Of a stretch of DNA of 64,000 bases, positions 24,446-34,966 are shown piece after piece. The number at the start of each line of letters is the position of its first letter. Within the stretch, counting starts at the first letter, position 1. The DNA comes from Darksidea phi. Taxonomy: Eukaryota; Ascomycota; Dothideomycetes; Pleosporales; Lentitheciaceae. The position numbers were made by a program, and so were the translations under genes. Where the stretch lies: the NCBI GenBank assembly GCA_030770425.1, contig JASJFT010000047.1:124001-188000 (forward strand), in the 5' to 3' direction. Below the pieces are notes generated by a model. The model was not told the origin of the DNA. It made no database searches and saw only the letters and a list, made by a program, of their open reading frames with translations.

Positions 24446-25941
24446 GTCGAGCTATTGCTGATTGAATTATACTAGGACGTACTAACAAAAAATATATGAG
24501 CACAATACCTAATGCTAGGCTTGTGGGAAAGCGAAAGGGACGGATGACAAACGACTTGCTAAGATACTTGTGGGATAGTGCGGCATCTAGCCGAATCTAA
24601 ACCGGAGATCGGCCAAGCGAAGGATGACACAATAGTGGGCCCCCATATGCCCCAGCAAACGCAAGATATGCCCGACATCACAACGAAAGTACCTTACGGC
24701 GTATAAAAACTCACCAAAGATATATCGTTGGAAGGTACATCAGTGCTATCACACTTTTCTCACTGACACCCTTTCCAACCCCAGCCTAACACCGCTCCAT
24801 CGTCTTGGAAGCTCCGCGCTTATGAGAAAGCTAAACACGAGAGAACACGTTATCATGGAGGTTGAAAGATAACATCGAGAGAAGCCCCAACAGTTTGTTC
24901 GATCGATGTATATTTTAACGCTGCATTGCGTTGCTCCCTACGTATTGCCTGATACCGATAGCGCGAGCGCACCACAGAGGCACGCACTGTGTATATCGTA
25001 GAAAACAAGAGACAAGACTTGTCAGTAGCATTCCTATCAAACGCGCCTACAGAGTGTATCTCACAGTTTTGTTACGGTTATTGTGATACTAGCAAAAAGT
25101 CTAAGACAAATCTATTATCTCGATCAGGGTAGGCGTTGCTAACAGAACAGTGACTGTACGAACTCAAGATACGTGGCTTTGTAAGATGGATTATTAATCT
25201 AGCAGCTCCGTCAAATGAAGCTACGCTTCATGTCCTGCTTGGTTGCTATAAGGACGAGCAATTTAGTGCCCGAGCTTACATGAGGCCTTTTGCGCGCTTT
25301 TCCTGACGTTGTTTCGCCAAGTTTCCGGCATATTGTCTGTGGCAAAGGAACGCGCTGACATCTCCTCGGGGCTCCACCTTTTCTCCACATTATTATTGAC
25401 TCTTCTGTTGCAAGGTCTAAGTTCAGCCTTCATTCTTGCCCTTGAGAAAGCATGTATGAGCGCGTTCGAGGGCGCAGCCCCAGTATCCACCGACATATAA
25501 GATATCTAGGATGCTTCAGTATATTACAGGTGCTCATTACAATCCCCAACGCATGAACAGAACGATCGATGGTAGCGCAGTCGGCAAATTAGGTTTGGAC
25601 TACTGCTCATTCTTAACAAATTGGGCTGGAGTGCCACGACGCATGGATGTAGACCAGTAGACGAGGGCGCGGAACTCATAATCTTCTATTACAATAGCAT
25701 TTCTACCTCTTACCAAATCTGCACTCGCGGTATTGCAAGGCCCCCAAATCGCTAGGCTAGAATTGCCCTAGGGCGGCCGACCCGTTTGACAGGGGTAAAG
25801 CGCAAGTTTGCGTTCGTTTCTCATGTAACGTACATCCTATAATCCCACAACAAGGCCCGAAAAAGTGAGCCTTCTATTTACAATTCCCCTCCGTTCGAAA
25901 CATAAGGCCAATCTGGCAAGTGTATCTATTGTCGACACATC
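24446..25941. other. Gene-poor stretch between tRNA and accessory island
   Basis: No gene supported. It becomes more AT-rich from about 24900 and has only short frames. It may hold degraded repeat DNA, but I could not align it to anything else in the window. Confidence 0.45.
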
Positions 25942-26744
25942 ATGATCCGCTCTTCGAACCCCTTATCCATGATAGCCACCATATTTGAGTTGATTCTATC
26001 TATAACGCTTTTATCACTTTTTGCATGGCAATGCCCGGATCGCTTCCGCACATCGCTATGGCGAGACGGCGGCAGTAAAGGCTGGAATTCTGATCCGCAT
26101 CAGCGTGTGTACTTCTATGCGAACTACCGCGAGGCACCCCCCATACCCATGATTTGGGACGAAAGGTTTCGATCCCACTGGCCGTTGCTGCAGCAGATGA
26201 ACCGAGTTCTAATACCTTGAATTAGCTCCACCGTATGCAATCTTTGCGTCGCTATTGTTACATTGATCTTTTGGATTATTCGTTTCAATGTCAACCTTCT
26301 TAGCGGGCAAACCCTAGACCTATATGCTACACTTACGACAAACGCGTTATATGATGTCATCCTCATAGGGCTCTGGATATGCAGCGCTGTTTCACAGAAT
26401 TCGGGCGATTTCTCCGATCCGGAGCATCTGAGCATGAGGCCATGGTATCTTGACCGCGGATGCGACGAAGCACGGTTGCAGAACTGGAGTGCGTGCGAAA
26501 CCGCTAAGGTTTCGTATGATTTATCGGTCTTTGCCGCGTGAGTTGGCCACCTCAATTTCCCTACCGTATAGGGTTAGTGTTTACGGGAGCAAATGGCTAA
26601 TTCTTGCTCCTTGGTAGGATATGGTTCGGTATCCGGCTATTGTCGACGTGCATGTATCGAGCTTACTTGCTTGGAAGAGAGCACGAACTTCAGTATCCGC
26701 AACAGGATATGCTGCAGAGCTATGATAAATCCCCCCTAGTGTAA
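25942..26744 (+). pseudogene. Membrane-protein gene with an in-frame stop
   Basis: Model: 25942..26537 plus 26618..26744, with an intron of 80 bp (GTGAGT...GGTAG) and a stop TAA at 26742. Reading frame 1 is continuous except for one TGA at 26218..26220. Before it lie a membrane helix (TIFELILSITLLSLFAW) and YFYANYREAPPIPMIWDERF. After it, in the same frame, come two more helices (VAIVTLIFWIIRF; LYDVILIGLWICSAVSQ), then GDFSDPEHLSMRPWYL and, over the intron, IWFGIRLLSTCMYRAYLLGRE. This is the layout of small fungal four-helix membrane proteins of unknown function. Because frame and splicing survive on both sides, a single recent C-to-T change in a CGA codon would explain the stop. Readthrough or a hidden intron are less likely. 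The last 140 bp recur at 48420..48567. Confidence 0.65.
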
Positions 26745-26795
26745 TTGTCCTTGATTAGACTAGATCAGAAGCTTGGTATATCGATATTACACCTT
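26652..26795 (+). repeat. Repeat R3, copy 1 (3' end of the membrane-protein pseudogene)
   Basis: Aligns with 48420..48567. Shared words are atgtatcgagcttact, cacgaactt, ggatatgctg, agagcta and gttagactaga/gattagactaga. It covers the last exon and the 3' flank of the pseudogene. Confidence 0.65.
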
Positions 26796-26954
26796 AACAC
26801 AGGTTGATGGGAAATTCTGCCGAATCTGGAGGTTATACAAACCGCTTCAGGAGGGACCTTTCCCTTAATACTGAGAACAACAATGGCTATAGCTTATACC
26901 AGAATCCTTACTAGTACAGAACTTTGCCTTACTATAATATATACTGCAAAAAGG

Positions 26955-27145
26955 CACGCCCTATTTCATGAAGCTCGGGCCGTTACCCTCGCAGACATAC
27001 CGTGACGCCTCAAGCAATTACTATAACCCCTTTGGTTTTAACATCCTTCTCGTTTTAAGGTCTTCGGGACAAAATACCTTTTTAGGTCACCTTTTTGAGT
27101 TATCCCGCGAGTTTGACGACGCGATGGATGTCACTCATTCGATCC
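26955..27145 (+). repeat. Dispersed direct repeat R4, copy 1
   Basis: Matches 32806..32990 in the same orientation over about 190 bp. Near-identical blocks are gggccgtt(a/g)cc(c/t)tcgcag, cat(a/g)ccgtgacg, aaatacctttttrkgtcaccttttt and actcattcgat. Not coding as far as I can see. Confidence 0.7.
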
Positions 27146-28742
27146 TCTATAAGAATGGAAGCTGTGCTAAGTCACCGCTACCGCTGTTGGAGTCTCGCAA
27201 CCGCCTCAATGTTCGAAACATTACCACGTAAGTATTACTGTACACGGCTCTACAGCTCTATTATCGTTATAAGGTGTCGGTATACCACCTCTACTGCGAA
27301 CAAACACCTATTATATTTCGTGCTACAAATGAGACTCCCAATGTGCAAATCCACAATAAATAAGAGCCGTTCTATAGTATCGCCGATCTATTATTTTTCC
27401 AGTCTAGGCATTTAAGTATCGAACAACATTGGTACCAAAAGGTACTACGACAAGCTGGCATAGGATATATTTACCATTTCCGATTCTTTTAGCTACTATC
27501 TGCCCATGCATGTGTTGTTGGCGTGGGTCGTTGAGTGTCCGGTGAACCAATACGGCACCATGCAGCTCACCGACAGGCTGCCAAATCCTTGACCAGGTTT
27601 GTATCCGTTCAGCTCAACTAGAGTACTCAAAGATATCCGGAAACCACTAACCGAGTTGCGTGTTCCAATAGATAACGACACAACGACAAGTACTGAAATA
27701 CTCGAAACACAAGTAATATCAGAGGCTGCTACGGCGCTGCATAACTAGATTGATCAGGAAGCTCGGCTTCACGACAGCGCTAGTAGGCAGCGTTTGCAGA
27801 AACTAGCCAATGCCGCCCAAGAGTCCTTCACTGAGTGTACTCTTCTCCTCCATGAAACCGGCTTCTCTTCGGGCGGAACAATGAGAGCAAATGCCACACA
27901 CCAATCTCGTCTACCAATGTCGGAGACGCGAAATTCATGGAGCTATAGGCCACTGAAAGGTGAGATAGCGGCGTAGGCTCCCTATAAGTGAATGATATAA
28001 GGCTGACGCCACCCTTCTAGCGTTATCTAGATGGACGAACTTTTAATGATTCGCTCCTCAAAAAAGGCTTCCCTGGATATGGTAGATGTGGGTTTTGGCC
28101 CCGTCTTTACCATTGAAAGTTCCATTGCGAAGGGCGGCGGGGTTCACGTGACTCTGGCTTTCACCACCACATGCGTCAAAGAAGGCTAGAGATTATTCAC
28201 AGATCACATACCACACACTAATCTCTCTCTATCCTGAGTTTGTTCCGATTCAAGCTCTCTCTAGAAGCAATATTCGAACCTTCTCCCTTAGGCTACATAC
28301 CTCAGTCTGCTTGACCATGCAATAGAAATCAAGGTCGACGCTCTCATATGTGTGATGCATGGAAAATTCTTTCGCGCAGAAACATATGACTATCGTAGGT
28401 TCTACCCATTATATGAACCTGGACCCCCCTTTTCTCGTAAATCCGAATACTCTCTCGGCTGCGTTGGACCGAGGGCAAATGATGGCTTTGGAAATATGCA
28501 TTATATATTCCAGTTCTTCCCATGATAACTAAGCGACTATGTGTCCTCAAGTATAAGAGGTGTGACCGAGAACCACGATTGACCGGAGCCACCAAACACA
28601 CATCCACCTTGATTAGCTTTGAATTTGTCATATCCCTCAACAGTATGTCACGACCAAGCCTGTCAACGATAGAACGGTCTCCAGAAAAATTCGCATCCCC
28701 TCAGAAATAACCTCTACTATCGTATAAGCATGACTTGGGTCC
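27146..28742. other. Repeat-rich stretch without a supported gene
   Basis: Includes R2 copy 2 at 27328..27362. Minus-strand frames at 27496-27681 and 28344-28640 are open (61 and 98 codons) but have no recognisable features. Nothing else stands out. Confidence 0.45.
27328..27362 (-). repeat. Dispersed repeat R2, copy 2
   Basis: 35 bp, three differences from 6606..6640. The minus strand encodes FIVDLHIGSLI. Confidence 0.5.
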
Positions 28743-29507
28743 TCAGGCTTTAAGCTCGTCCACTACACAGTAGTATCTGGCACGGATTTGGTGTCTCGGT
28801 TCGGAGTATCTCATCCATACATAGAATCCTACCGATGCTAGGAAGGAGGACCCGAGAAGTGCAATTGCCAAACCTTCATACCATCTTGGAGGGCGCCTCT
28901 TACGTTCCTCGAATATGGGCTCATTCTTTTCGGTTCCAGAGCCTTCTCCAGCCTCCCTGAAGTCCGAAGAGGTAACACCTGCCTGCGCTCGAGCCTCAGA
29001 CACTTTGCATGTGTCCATTAACCAACTCTTCAATTTTCCTTTGTCCTTCTCGTCGCATCTGTAGTTACACTCGAAAAGGTCGCCGTGAAGGCAAAAGCAG
29101 TTGGTGTTCCGTGTCAAACAGCCGTAATCAACTGTTTTCTCGGCTAAACATTGTGCCGCACATTTCGGAGCCCTCTTGAAATCGACTGTTGGAGCTTCCG
29201 GACATTCCTTGAACAACCAGTTCTCTATGTTCATCCAGTCATCCCAAGCGCACGACCACGCACATCCCAGTTGCATTGTTTGTTGGCAGTAGCAGGTGCT
29301 GTCGTACATTCCGCAGTTTTCAGAGTCGGATGGGCATTGTGAGGTATCGATACCACATGGACCGATAGGATCTGGTGGAGTTTTGTAATGCCAACACGGA
29401 CTATACGCCTCGCAAGCCCCGAGCGGTATTTTTTGGGGGTCTATCAAGACGCCGTCGATGAGGAGCGTATATAACGAGATAATGATTGTAGCGTAAATTG
29501 TTTCCAT
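28743..29507 (-). CDS. Secreted, membrane-anchored double cysteine-rich (CFEM-like) protein
   Basis: Single exon, 254 aa from METIYATI; the frame is open 8 codons upstream but without ATG. The N-terminal 20-25 residues form a signal peptide (TIIISLYTLLIDGVL). Two consecutive cysteine-rich modules follow, at about residues 30-100 and 105-170. Each ends in a CYCQ/CFCL pair, then two more Cys, a W-rich helix (ENWLF, KSWLM) and a final C. The second starts PKCAAQCL, like the first cysteines of CFEM domains. A hydrophobic helix (LAIALLGSSFLASVGFYVWM) near residue 215 would anchor it, with a short basic cytosolic tail. CFEM proteins bind heme/iron or act as receptors and effectors, but the spacing here is atypical, so the assignment is tentative. 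It is divergent from the 622-aa membrane protein, with a minisatellite between them. Confidence 0.75.
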   Translation of the reverse strand: METIYATIIISLYTLLIDGVLIDPQKIPLGACEAYSPCWHYKTPPDPIGPCGIDTSQCPSDSENCGMYDSTCYCQQTMQLGCAWSCAWDDWMNIENWLFKECPEAPTVDFKRAPKCAAQCLAEKTVDYGCLTRNTNCFCLHGDLFECNYRCDEKDKGKLKSWLMDTCKVSEARAQAGVTSSDFREAGEGSGTEKNEPIFEERKRRPPRWYEGLAIALLGSSFLASVGFYVWMRYSEPRHQIRARYYCVVDELKA

Positions 29508-30496
29508 TGCGAGTCCTCTAGCAAATGGCAAAGAGGGAATCTTTGGAAAATAACGAGATTGAGGCCAGTCGGCCCAAAAGAAGAGTGCCCTTCGTCTTAT
29601 CAGAGAGTGGACTGATCGCCGACTACTTTTCAGCCTGATGGAAGTTTTGTGTATGGCTCATGACCTGTACTGCGTGTATGGTTGCATCCGTCGGTCGATA
29701 TTGGTAAAATACCCCAGCGAGCCAAGGATGACCCGATAGCTGGAGAGCACGCTATAGGGTAAAGTTGTGATGATATCCTGTGCGGGGAGTTGCCCTAAAG
29801 CTGAGAAGGACAATACAGTGTCAGAAGGCATTTTAGTGGTTAGTTGAAGCCAGCTCAAGCGAGTGGCGCCTGCTCTCAGTTACCCGGTCTGCTGAAACAC
29901 CTCCGAACACTCGCCGACTAATCATACTAGTGTCTCTGGTTGGGAGACTTGACAAGGCTTGTGTAACATTTGTCTACAGGCTGCCGGCCAAGAACCTCAC
30001 GATCAGGCGTCTGTTCTGATTTTGGAAATGTGGCTGCTGAGAACACAAGGAATTAATGTGTTCGCGAGTAAAATCGGATAAGATAAGCGAGCATGACTTG
30101 ACCGGTCGGCTGAGAATACGAGTAACTAATATGTTTGCAACCGGAATTAGATAAGGTAGGCGAGCATAAACCCGATCAGTCAGCTGAGAACATGGGTAAC
30201 TAATGTACTCGCGACCGGAACTGGATAAGATCGGCGAGTATGACCCCAACCAATAGGCAATGTATGGTGCGGAGCGCTTTATTATGGTTGAGGGCATCGA
30301 CTGCAAAGGTCAGGACTGTAAAATCCTCATTATTTTGGTAGTTACAACACCGGCTTACATATTCAAGATTATCAAGCACCTTTCCATCTCCAGGGTTCCA
30401 ACTCTATCCAGAGCATCTGAGGCGGTTACTAGGTCAGTCTTCTGTTCTGATATAAAACTACTCTAACGCATGTCAGAATAGATACAGATCTCAGAG
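29508..30496. promoter_or_regulatory. Divergent intergenic region with minisatellite
   Basis: 989 bp between two divergent membrane/secretory genes; contains the three-unit tandem repeat at 30036..30257. No TATA box is obvious. A minus-strand frame across the repeat is open but is probably a by-product of the repeat. Confidence 0.5.
30036..30257. repeat. Three-unit tandem repeat, period about 74 bp
   Basis: Units start at 30036, 30109 and 30183, each with gctgagaayayrrgtaactaatrt, then g(c/a)gaccggaa, then ataagrtmrgcgagyat. They look about 75-80% alike by eye. Located 240-460 bp before the ATG of the 622-aa membrane protein. Confidence 0.8.
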
Positions 30497-32365
30497 ATGT
30501 TTGCGATTACCGCATCCCTAGTGAAACGGCAACTCTTGACTCTCATCATTGCCTGCTTTTTTCAGCCTGCACTAGGAAGATTTGATCTTGTCCGCTGCTG
30601 CGTAACAGCTGCCAGAGATGAGAACATTATGAAGCCGCTGGGGGCCCGGCCGTGGCATATATGTCACTTTGGAGAAGATCTCCAATACCCCTTAGAAGAG
30701 CGCTGGCCGTCTGTGAACAAGACACGGACATGGTGCAAAGCAGAATGCTCCGGATACCAACACAGCGAGACCGAGCAATGGCTGCAACCTCTGGCAGCAT
30801 GGATCGCGCCGTACATTGCGATAATGTTACTGTGCTCCATCGGCGAGAGCGATGAGGAGGAGGACCTAGTCGATACAAACGACCCAGACGGTACAGACGA
30901 TAAGCATCAACAACATTCAGATGCTGGGACGGAACTTCCTCCCACTCTCTCGGGCAAAGCAATTATTAAAGCAATGTGGAAGTTTACTAAGACTGTTATC
31001 GCCGAGTATGTCTTGCTGCTAGGCGATCCTGCTAGTGCACTCTGGGGTGCATTTTCCGAAATAATATCTGACGTCAAGCTGGCCCGAAGGCTCAACAACA
31101 ATAAAACGGCCTCTTGGCTAAGCAGGGACGCTTTGTGGATCACTATGTTGGCTGGCGACACCGAATTCGACAACAACAAGCTTTTGGAGGGCTTTATAGA
31201 CAATTTTCAACAAGATAAAGCCCTTCTCTTGCAGCCTGGTGGTCTGAACTCATGGACAATCATCGCAGAACGAATAACGAAGCCTCCAACCTCCACCGAG
31301 AAATCTCCTTCGACAGGAGACGGGAATGATGTTATTTTGAGATCGAAGTCCCGCATGCAAAGCTCAGCGACCAGTCTTTTGCCAAACTATGCTTCGGTAG
31401 CGCAGAGCTTTCAGCAAGGTGTCCGAGTTTTGCTCAATGGCCGTGCCAGCTTTTCCAAAGGCATTTTGCTTCCCGTAATCCTAACCATCGCCGTTGCCGC
31501 CTCTGTGTTCTTCGATGCATATCAGAAACTAGGCGACAAAGACACCGCCCACGCGTTGGCTTACGGAATCTGGTATTCCTGGATAATCACCCTTGGTGTC
31601 GCCGCAAACTGCTTTGCAACTAGCTCCAATGTCGGGCTTGCTCGCAAAGCCTTCGACAGCTCGTTGAAACTATCTCACAGGAGAGTTTCTCTCGCGCAAC
31701 GCTATACAAATAGGTTCAAATGGAGCCAGTGGCTATGGCATATTGAGCATGCGGATCATTTGGGATCCTCAACCACCGGCGCCTCATCAGAAATCCAAAA
31801 CGACCTGGGATCGCTGGTCACCACCACACCACCGAAGCAAAACGGGCTCTTTTGGTTCCAATATCTTATTGGTCAATTGGCAGGCTGGATATGTGTCGCT
31901 TTTGCATGTTCATGCGCTGCTGTTATATCCTGGACCACCCCCACAGTCGGACTGGGCTGCCGCTCTTTCAATTTCGTTCTCTACGGGCTAGGCACATTCT
32001 GTGTTGCTTTATTGCATGTCATCTGTGAGAGAGTGGAATTCTTACGTACAAAAAATAAACGTGGGCTGCTCGAGATGGCTTTTCTTTGCATTTACTGGGT
32101 CGTGGTCGTCTTTAACGCTGCTGTCCTAGTAATTGGCACCATACTCCATCTATCTGGTGTTTATCGAAGCTGCTGGTGCTCAAGGATATTCGCTCCCGAT
32201 GACACCCTATTGGAGTTCCAAAGAAATACGGAGCTGGCGTACAACAACGCGAAGAGATATTGGCTCGTCTCTGGTTATGTTGCCTTTTCTTTTGTCTGGG
32301 TCGTTGGCTCAGTTGCCGTTGCGGCTAGGAAGTTTATCGTTTGGAAAATTGAGCAAGCGTTATAA
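30497..32365 (+). CDS. Polytopic membrane protein of unknown function, 622 aa
   Basis: Single exon. The N-terminus (LLTLIIACFFQPALG) is a likely signal peptide and is followed by a short extracytoplasmic part with four Cys (RCC, HIC, WCKAEC). A first helix comes near residues 102-116, then an acidic loop (DEEEDLVDTNDPDG) and a roughly 170-residue soluble middle with KAMWKFTKTVIAEYVLLLGDP and DVKLARRL. Six further helices follow in the C-terminal half (about residues 325-342, 355-380, 453-478, 490-508, 522-548, 590-612). I do not recognise a named domain. The layout resembles large families of uncharacterised fungal membrane proteins found in accessory regions. Divergent from the CFEM-like gene. 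Confidence 0.8.
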   Translation: MFAITASLVKRQLLTLIIACFFQPALGRFDLVRCCVTAARDENIMKPLGARPWHICHFGEDLQYPLEERWPSVNKTRTWCKAECSGYQHSETEQWLQPLAAWIAPYIAIMLLCSIGESDEEEDLVDTNDPDGTDDKHQQHSDAGTELPPTLSGKAIIKAMWKFTKTVIAEYVLLLGDPASALWGAFSEIISDVKLARRLNNNKTASWLSRDALWITMLAGDTEFDNNKLLEGFIDNFQQDKALLLQPGGLNSWTIIAERITKPPTSTEKSPSTGDGNDVILRSKSRMQSSATSLLPNYASVAQSFQQGVRVLLNGRASFSKGILLPVILTIAVAASVFFDAYQKLGDKDTAHALAYGIWYSWIITLGVAANCFATSSNVGLARKAFDSSLKLSHRRVSLAQRYTNRFKWSQWLWHIEHADHLGSSTTGASSEIQNDLGSLVTTTPPKQNGLFWFQYLIGQLAGWICVAFACSCAAVISWTTPTVGLGCRSFNFVLYGLGTFCVALLHVICERVEFLRTKNKRGLLEMAFLCIYWVVVVFNAAVLVIGTILHLSGVYRSCWCSRIFAPDDTLLEFQRNTELAYNNAKRYWLVSGYVAFSFVWVVGSVAVAARKFIVWKIEQAL

Positions 32366-33119
32366 AATGCTAAGGGGGAGGGTGAAGTCTTGGAAGCCTT
32401 GAATGCTAGGTGACCCTTGATTTTCTTTGGCTTTGATGTGTCTGACTGGTTCATACTTCGGGGTATGCTCGGGAGACTTGTAATGGGTGTGCGGCGGTAT
32501 GAGACCGCGATTTACCATCTCGAGGCGATGCCAATCAAAAACAATGACGATAGCTGTGTTAATTAGATACTAGTCAGTCATGACTTATACCTTTGCATAT
32601 TTCAAGGGACCTGTGGGTGGTGTCGGAGAGTGGGAGAAAAGGTAATACAAGGTGAACACTGTGGATAAAAGAACTATATATTGGACCACCGGCCTCCCCA
32701 GCATGAGCCCCGAATAGACGATATACGGAGGCAGCAGGTCACGTTTCTGGCTGCTCTCGAGTCTGGTAGACTACTATCGCTACCGCTCAACGTCATGGCA
32801 CGCGCCACGCCCTCTTTTATAAGGCTAGGGCCGTTGCCTTCGCAGTCATGCCGTGACGTAAGCCTCAGGCAATGACTACAACCAACAAACTTCTTGCCTT
32901 CAAGGTATTCGGGATGAAATACCTTTTTGTGTCACCTTTTTGGGTTATTTCGCGAGTTGGGCGACGGAATGGCTGCTACTCATTCGATTATTACAGTAAG
33001 TTTAGTAGTAAGCTAAAGTAATCTATAGGACTATAAGATTCTTAAGTTATATATATAAAACTCTTACTATAGAAGTTGTCAACGCGATCGCTGAGCTATT
33101 ATTGCCGCAACTACTTTGG
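32366..33119. other. Intergenic with repeat R4, copy 2
   Basis: Contains R4 copy 2 and a short AT-rich block (32990-33070). No gene supported. Confidence 0.5.
32806..32990 (+). repeat. Dispersed direct repeat R4, copy 2
   Basis: Same orientation as 26955..27145. The two copies flank the CFEM-like gene and the 622-aa membrane-protein gene (5.85 kb apart). Confidence 0.7.
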
Positions 33120-34966
33120 TCATTTGCCGGGAAAGGTACCACACTCCTCATTCAACGGACCAATAATCTTCGCGCAGACCGACTTCCATAGATTCTCATC
33201 ATCCCAAGTCTGCACTCCTTGCGTGTATTCGAAGGCGAAGCTCAAGCATGCCTCCACCACCTTCGCATAGCGTTCCGACATCTCTTCGCTTGTGACATCA
33301 AACCACTGTCTTGCAACACCTTCGCGCATGTAAGGTCCAATCTCTTCAATCTTGCACTCCCTTTTGCTGAAGGCTGCGAACGACTCTTCATTCCAAATTT
33401 CCATGAGCAAGATGCCAAGCTCCAGGAACATCAGCCGTGGCTTTGGCTCGTTTGAAATGCTTTGAGTGGAACCGGTAAATGTGCAGAGGACTAAGGGCTG
33501 GTCTATTTCGATGCAGTGAGTGTGGTCTGCCGGTAATCTCTTCGGAAAATATACCGCTTGATTCGACCATGTTGCGCAAAGCCATTGTGAAGACTTCAAT
33601 TGGAGTAACGAGGCTGCCAGTTTGAGAGCAAGTCGCACCTTTTGTCTAGGAAGGATTCGCTTCTGAGAGGATAGTAGTTGTTCCAAGCTGACAGTATCCC
33701 AAGTCGTCATCGATCCCTTCCTTTGAAAAGTACTCAAATCAGTGCAGACTAATGGATGTCCGCACCGGAGAAGTAATTCTAGCGACTTGCAGGCTTGCTT
33801 AGCTCGCTCGATCTCGGTACACAGATTTTTGACCTGGTCAAAAGTGCGTTGAGACGCTGTTGGCCCTGAAGGTGTCATTGTGATCGCTGGAGTGGCTAAC
33901 ATGTGACCATTGGATGCCGCATTTGAGTTTCTGCTTACAAGGTTCGTGAGTCTTAATATCATCGTGGACACAGCACGAGACAAGCCACTTACGATTGCAG
34001 TATCTCCGAGGTATCACCTTCTAGTACAGTCACGCTAGCTTCGTGCCATGATGCCGGTACCTGAGCATCTATCGGCTTCTCACTCAGCAACGTACGAAAA
34101 TTGAACGAGGATGTAGCTGAGCTTGGATAACCCGTCGAAGAAAATGCCGGAAGATCTAAGAACAGGGCGACATTATGAGATGGATGGCAGCTCGATACCC
34201 AGGCCGTACAGAAAGCCTCAAACAATTTGTCCGTATAAGTTCGCATTTGTTTTAAAAGCGAAGCCATGGCGCTTGCTTTGCGCGCGTCGGGAATGATCCT
34301 AGATGCCTGTAGGCTCTTCAGTTGATGTAACTCCCGTTCGTTCTTCAGAATCCTATGCATGCTAGAGTTAAGCTCGTCAAGCTCTTTCGTAAAAGCTGTC
34401 ACGGTTGATTCTTCGATCAAGTAGAAGATCCTTTTCGATAAAAGCTTCCCTTGAGTATCGCGCGAAAGTGCGAGTTTTTGAATATCAGAAAGGGTGAGGC
34501 GACCCATTGTAGACTCTTTCTGTTCATTGCTCAGCTTTTGGTTAGACCATAGGGAGGGTAATTGACTTACTTTGCGAGACCTCTGTACCTTGTGGAGAGC
34601 ATTCGCTATTTGGAGAAGAGAGGCCTCAAACTCTTCCATTAGGTCTGTGAAGAGCTTCTGCTTTGACTCGCCGAGATAGTCCTTCACAGCCTGTCCGCTC
34701 GGCCCCGTGAAGAGTTCTGACCAGTAGTCACCCCCAAAAGTAACCTTGATACCAGATGCGGAGCCTGCGGCAAGCAAGAGCTTCTCCAAATTATCTTCTA
34801 AACCAATCTTCTGCTCCATCACTCCTCTGATGAGTCGTTTTAGTGACTTGTCGTATTTGACTGATCGCTTGAGGGTCTTGATGCCACTTTGATAGAGCTT
34901 GAGCCCTTCGATCACAAGAGGGAGCGATCCCAGGATGAGACCAGCTGTCTCCACCCCTGTGACCAT
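33120..34966 (-). CDS. DUF7580-type protein with HeLo-like N-terminus
   Basis: complement(join(33120..33930, 33993..34966)), 594 aa. The intron of 62 bp has GTAAGT and CAG, phase 2. The N-terminus (ETAGLILGSLPLVIEGLKLY) and following helices match the N-terminal helical domain of fungal DUF7580 proteins, which resembles the HeLo-like domains of fungal cell-death and prion-signalling proteins. The C-terminal half (about residues 330-590) fits DUF7580, a kinase-like fold without catalytic motifs: SLEQLLSSQ, RLALKLAASLLQLKSSQWL, PRLMFLELGILLMEIW, and a last region with VVEACLSFAFEYTQ. Within exon 1, 34535..34570 (36 bp) has perfect intron signals (GTAAGT, CTAAC, AAG) and may be spliced, leaving 582 aa. 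These proteins recur beside NLR/HET loci; molecular function is unproven. Its divergent neighbour is the C2H2/ankyrin gene. Confidence 0.85.

Noticed and set aside
30036..30257. CRISPR-like repeat array
   Set aside because: Units are 74 bp and contiguous with no unique spacers, and the genome is eukaryotic.
29974..30306. 110-codon minus-strand frame across the 74-bp repeats
   Set aside because: The openness follows from repeat periodicity; no protein features.
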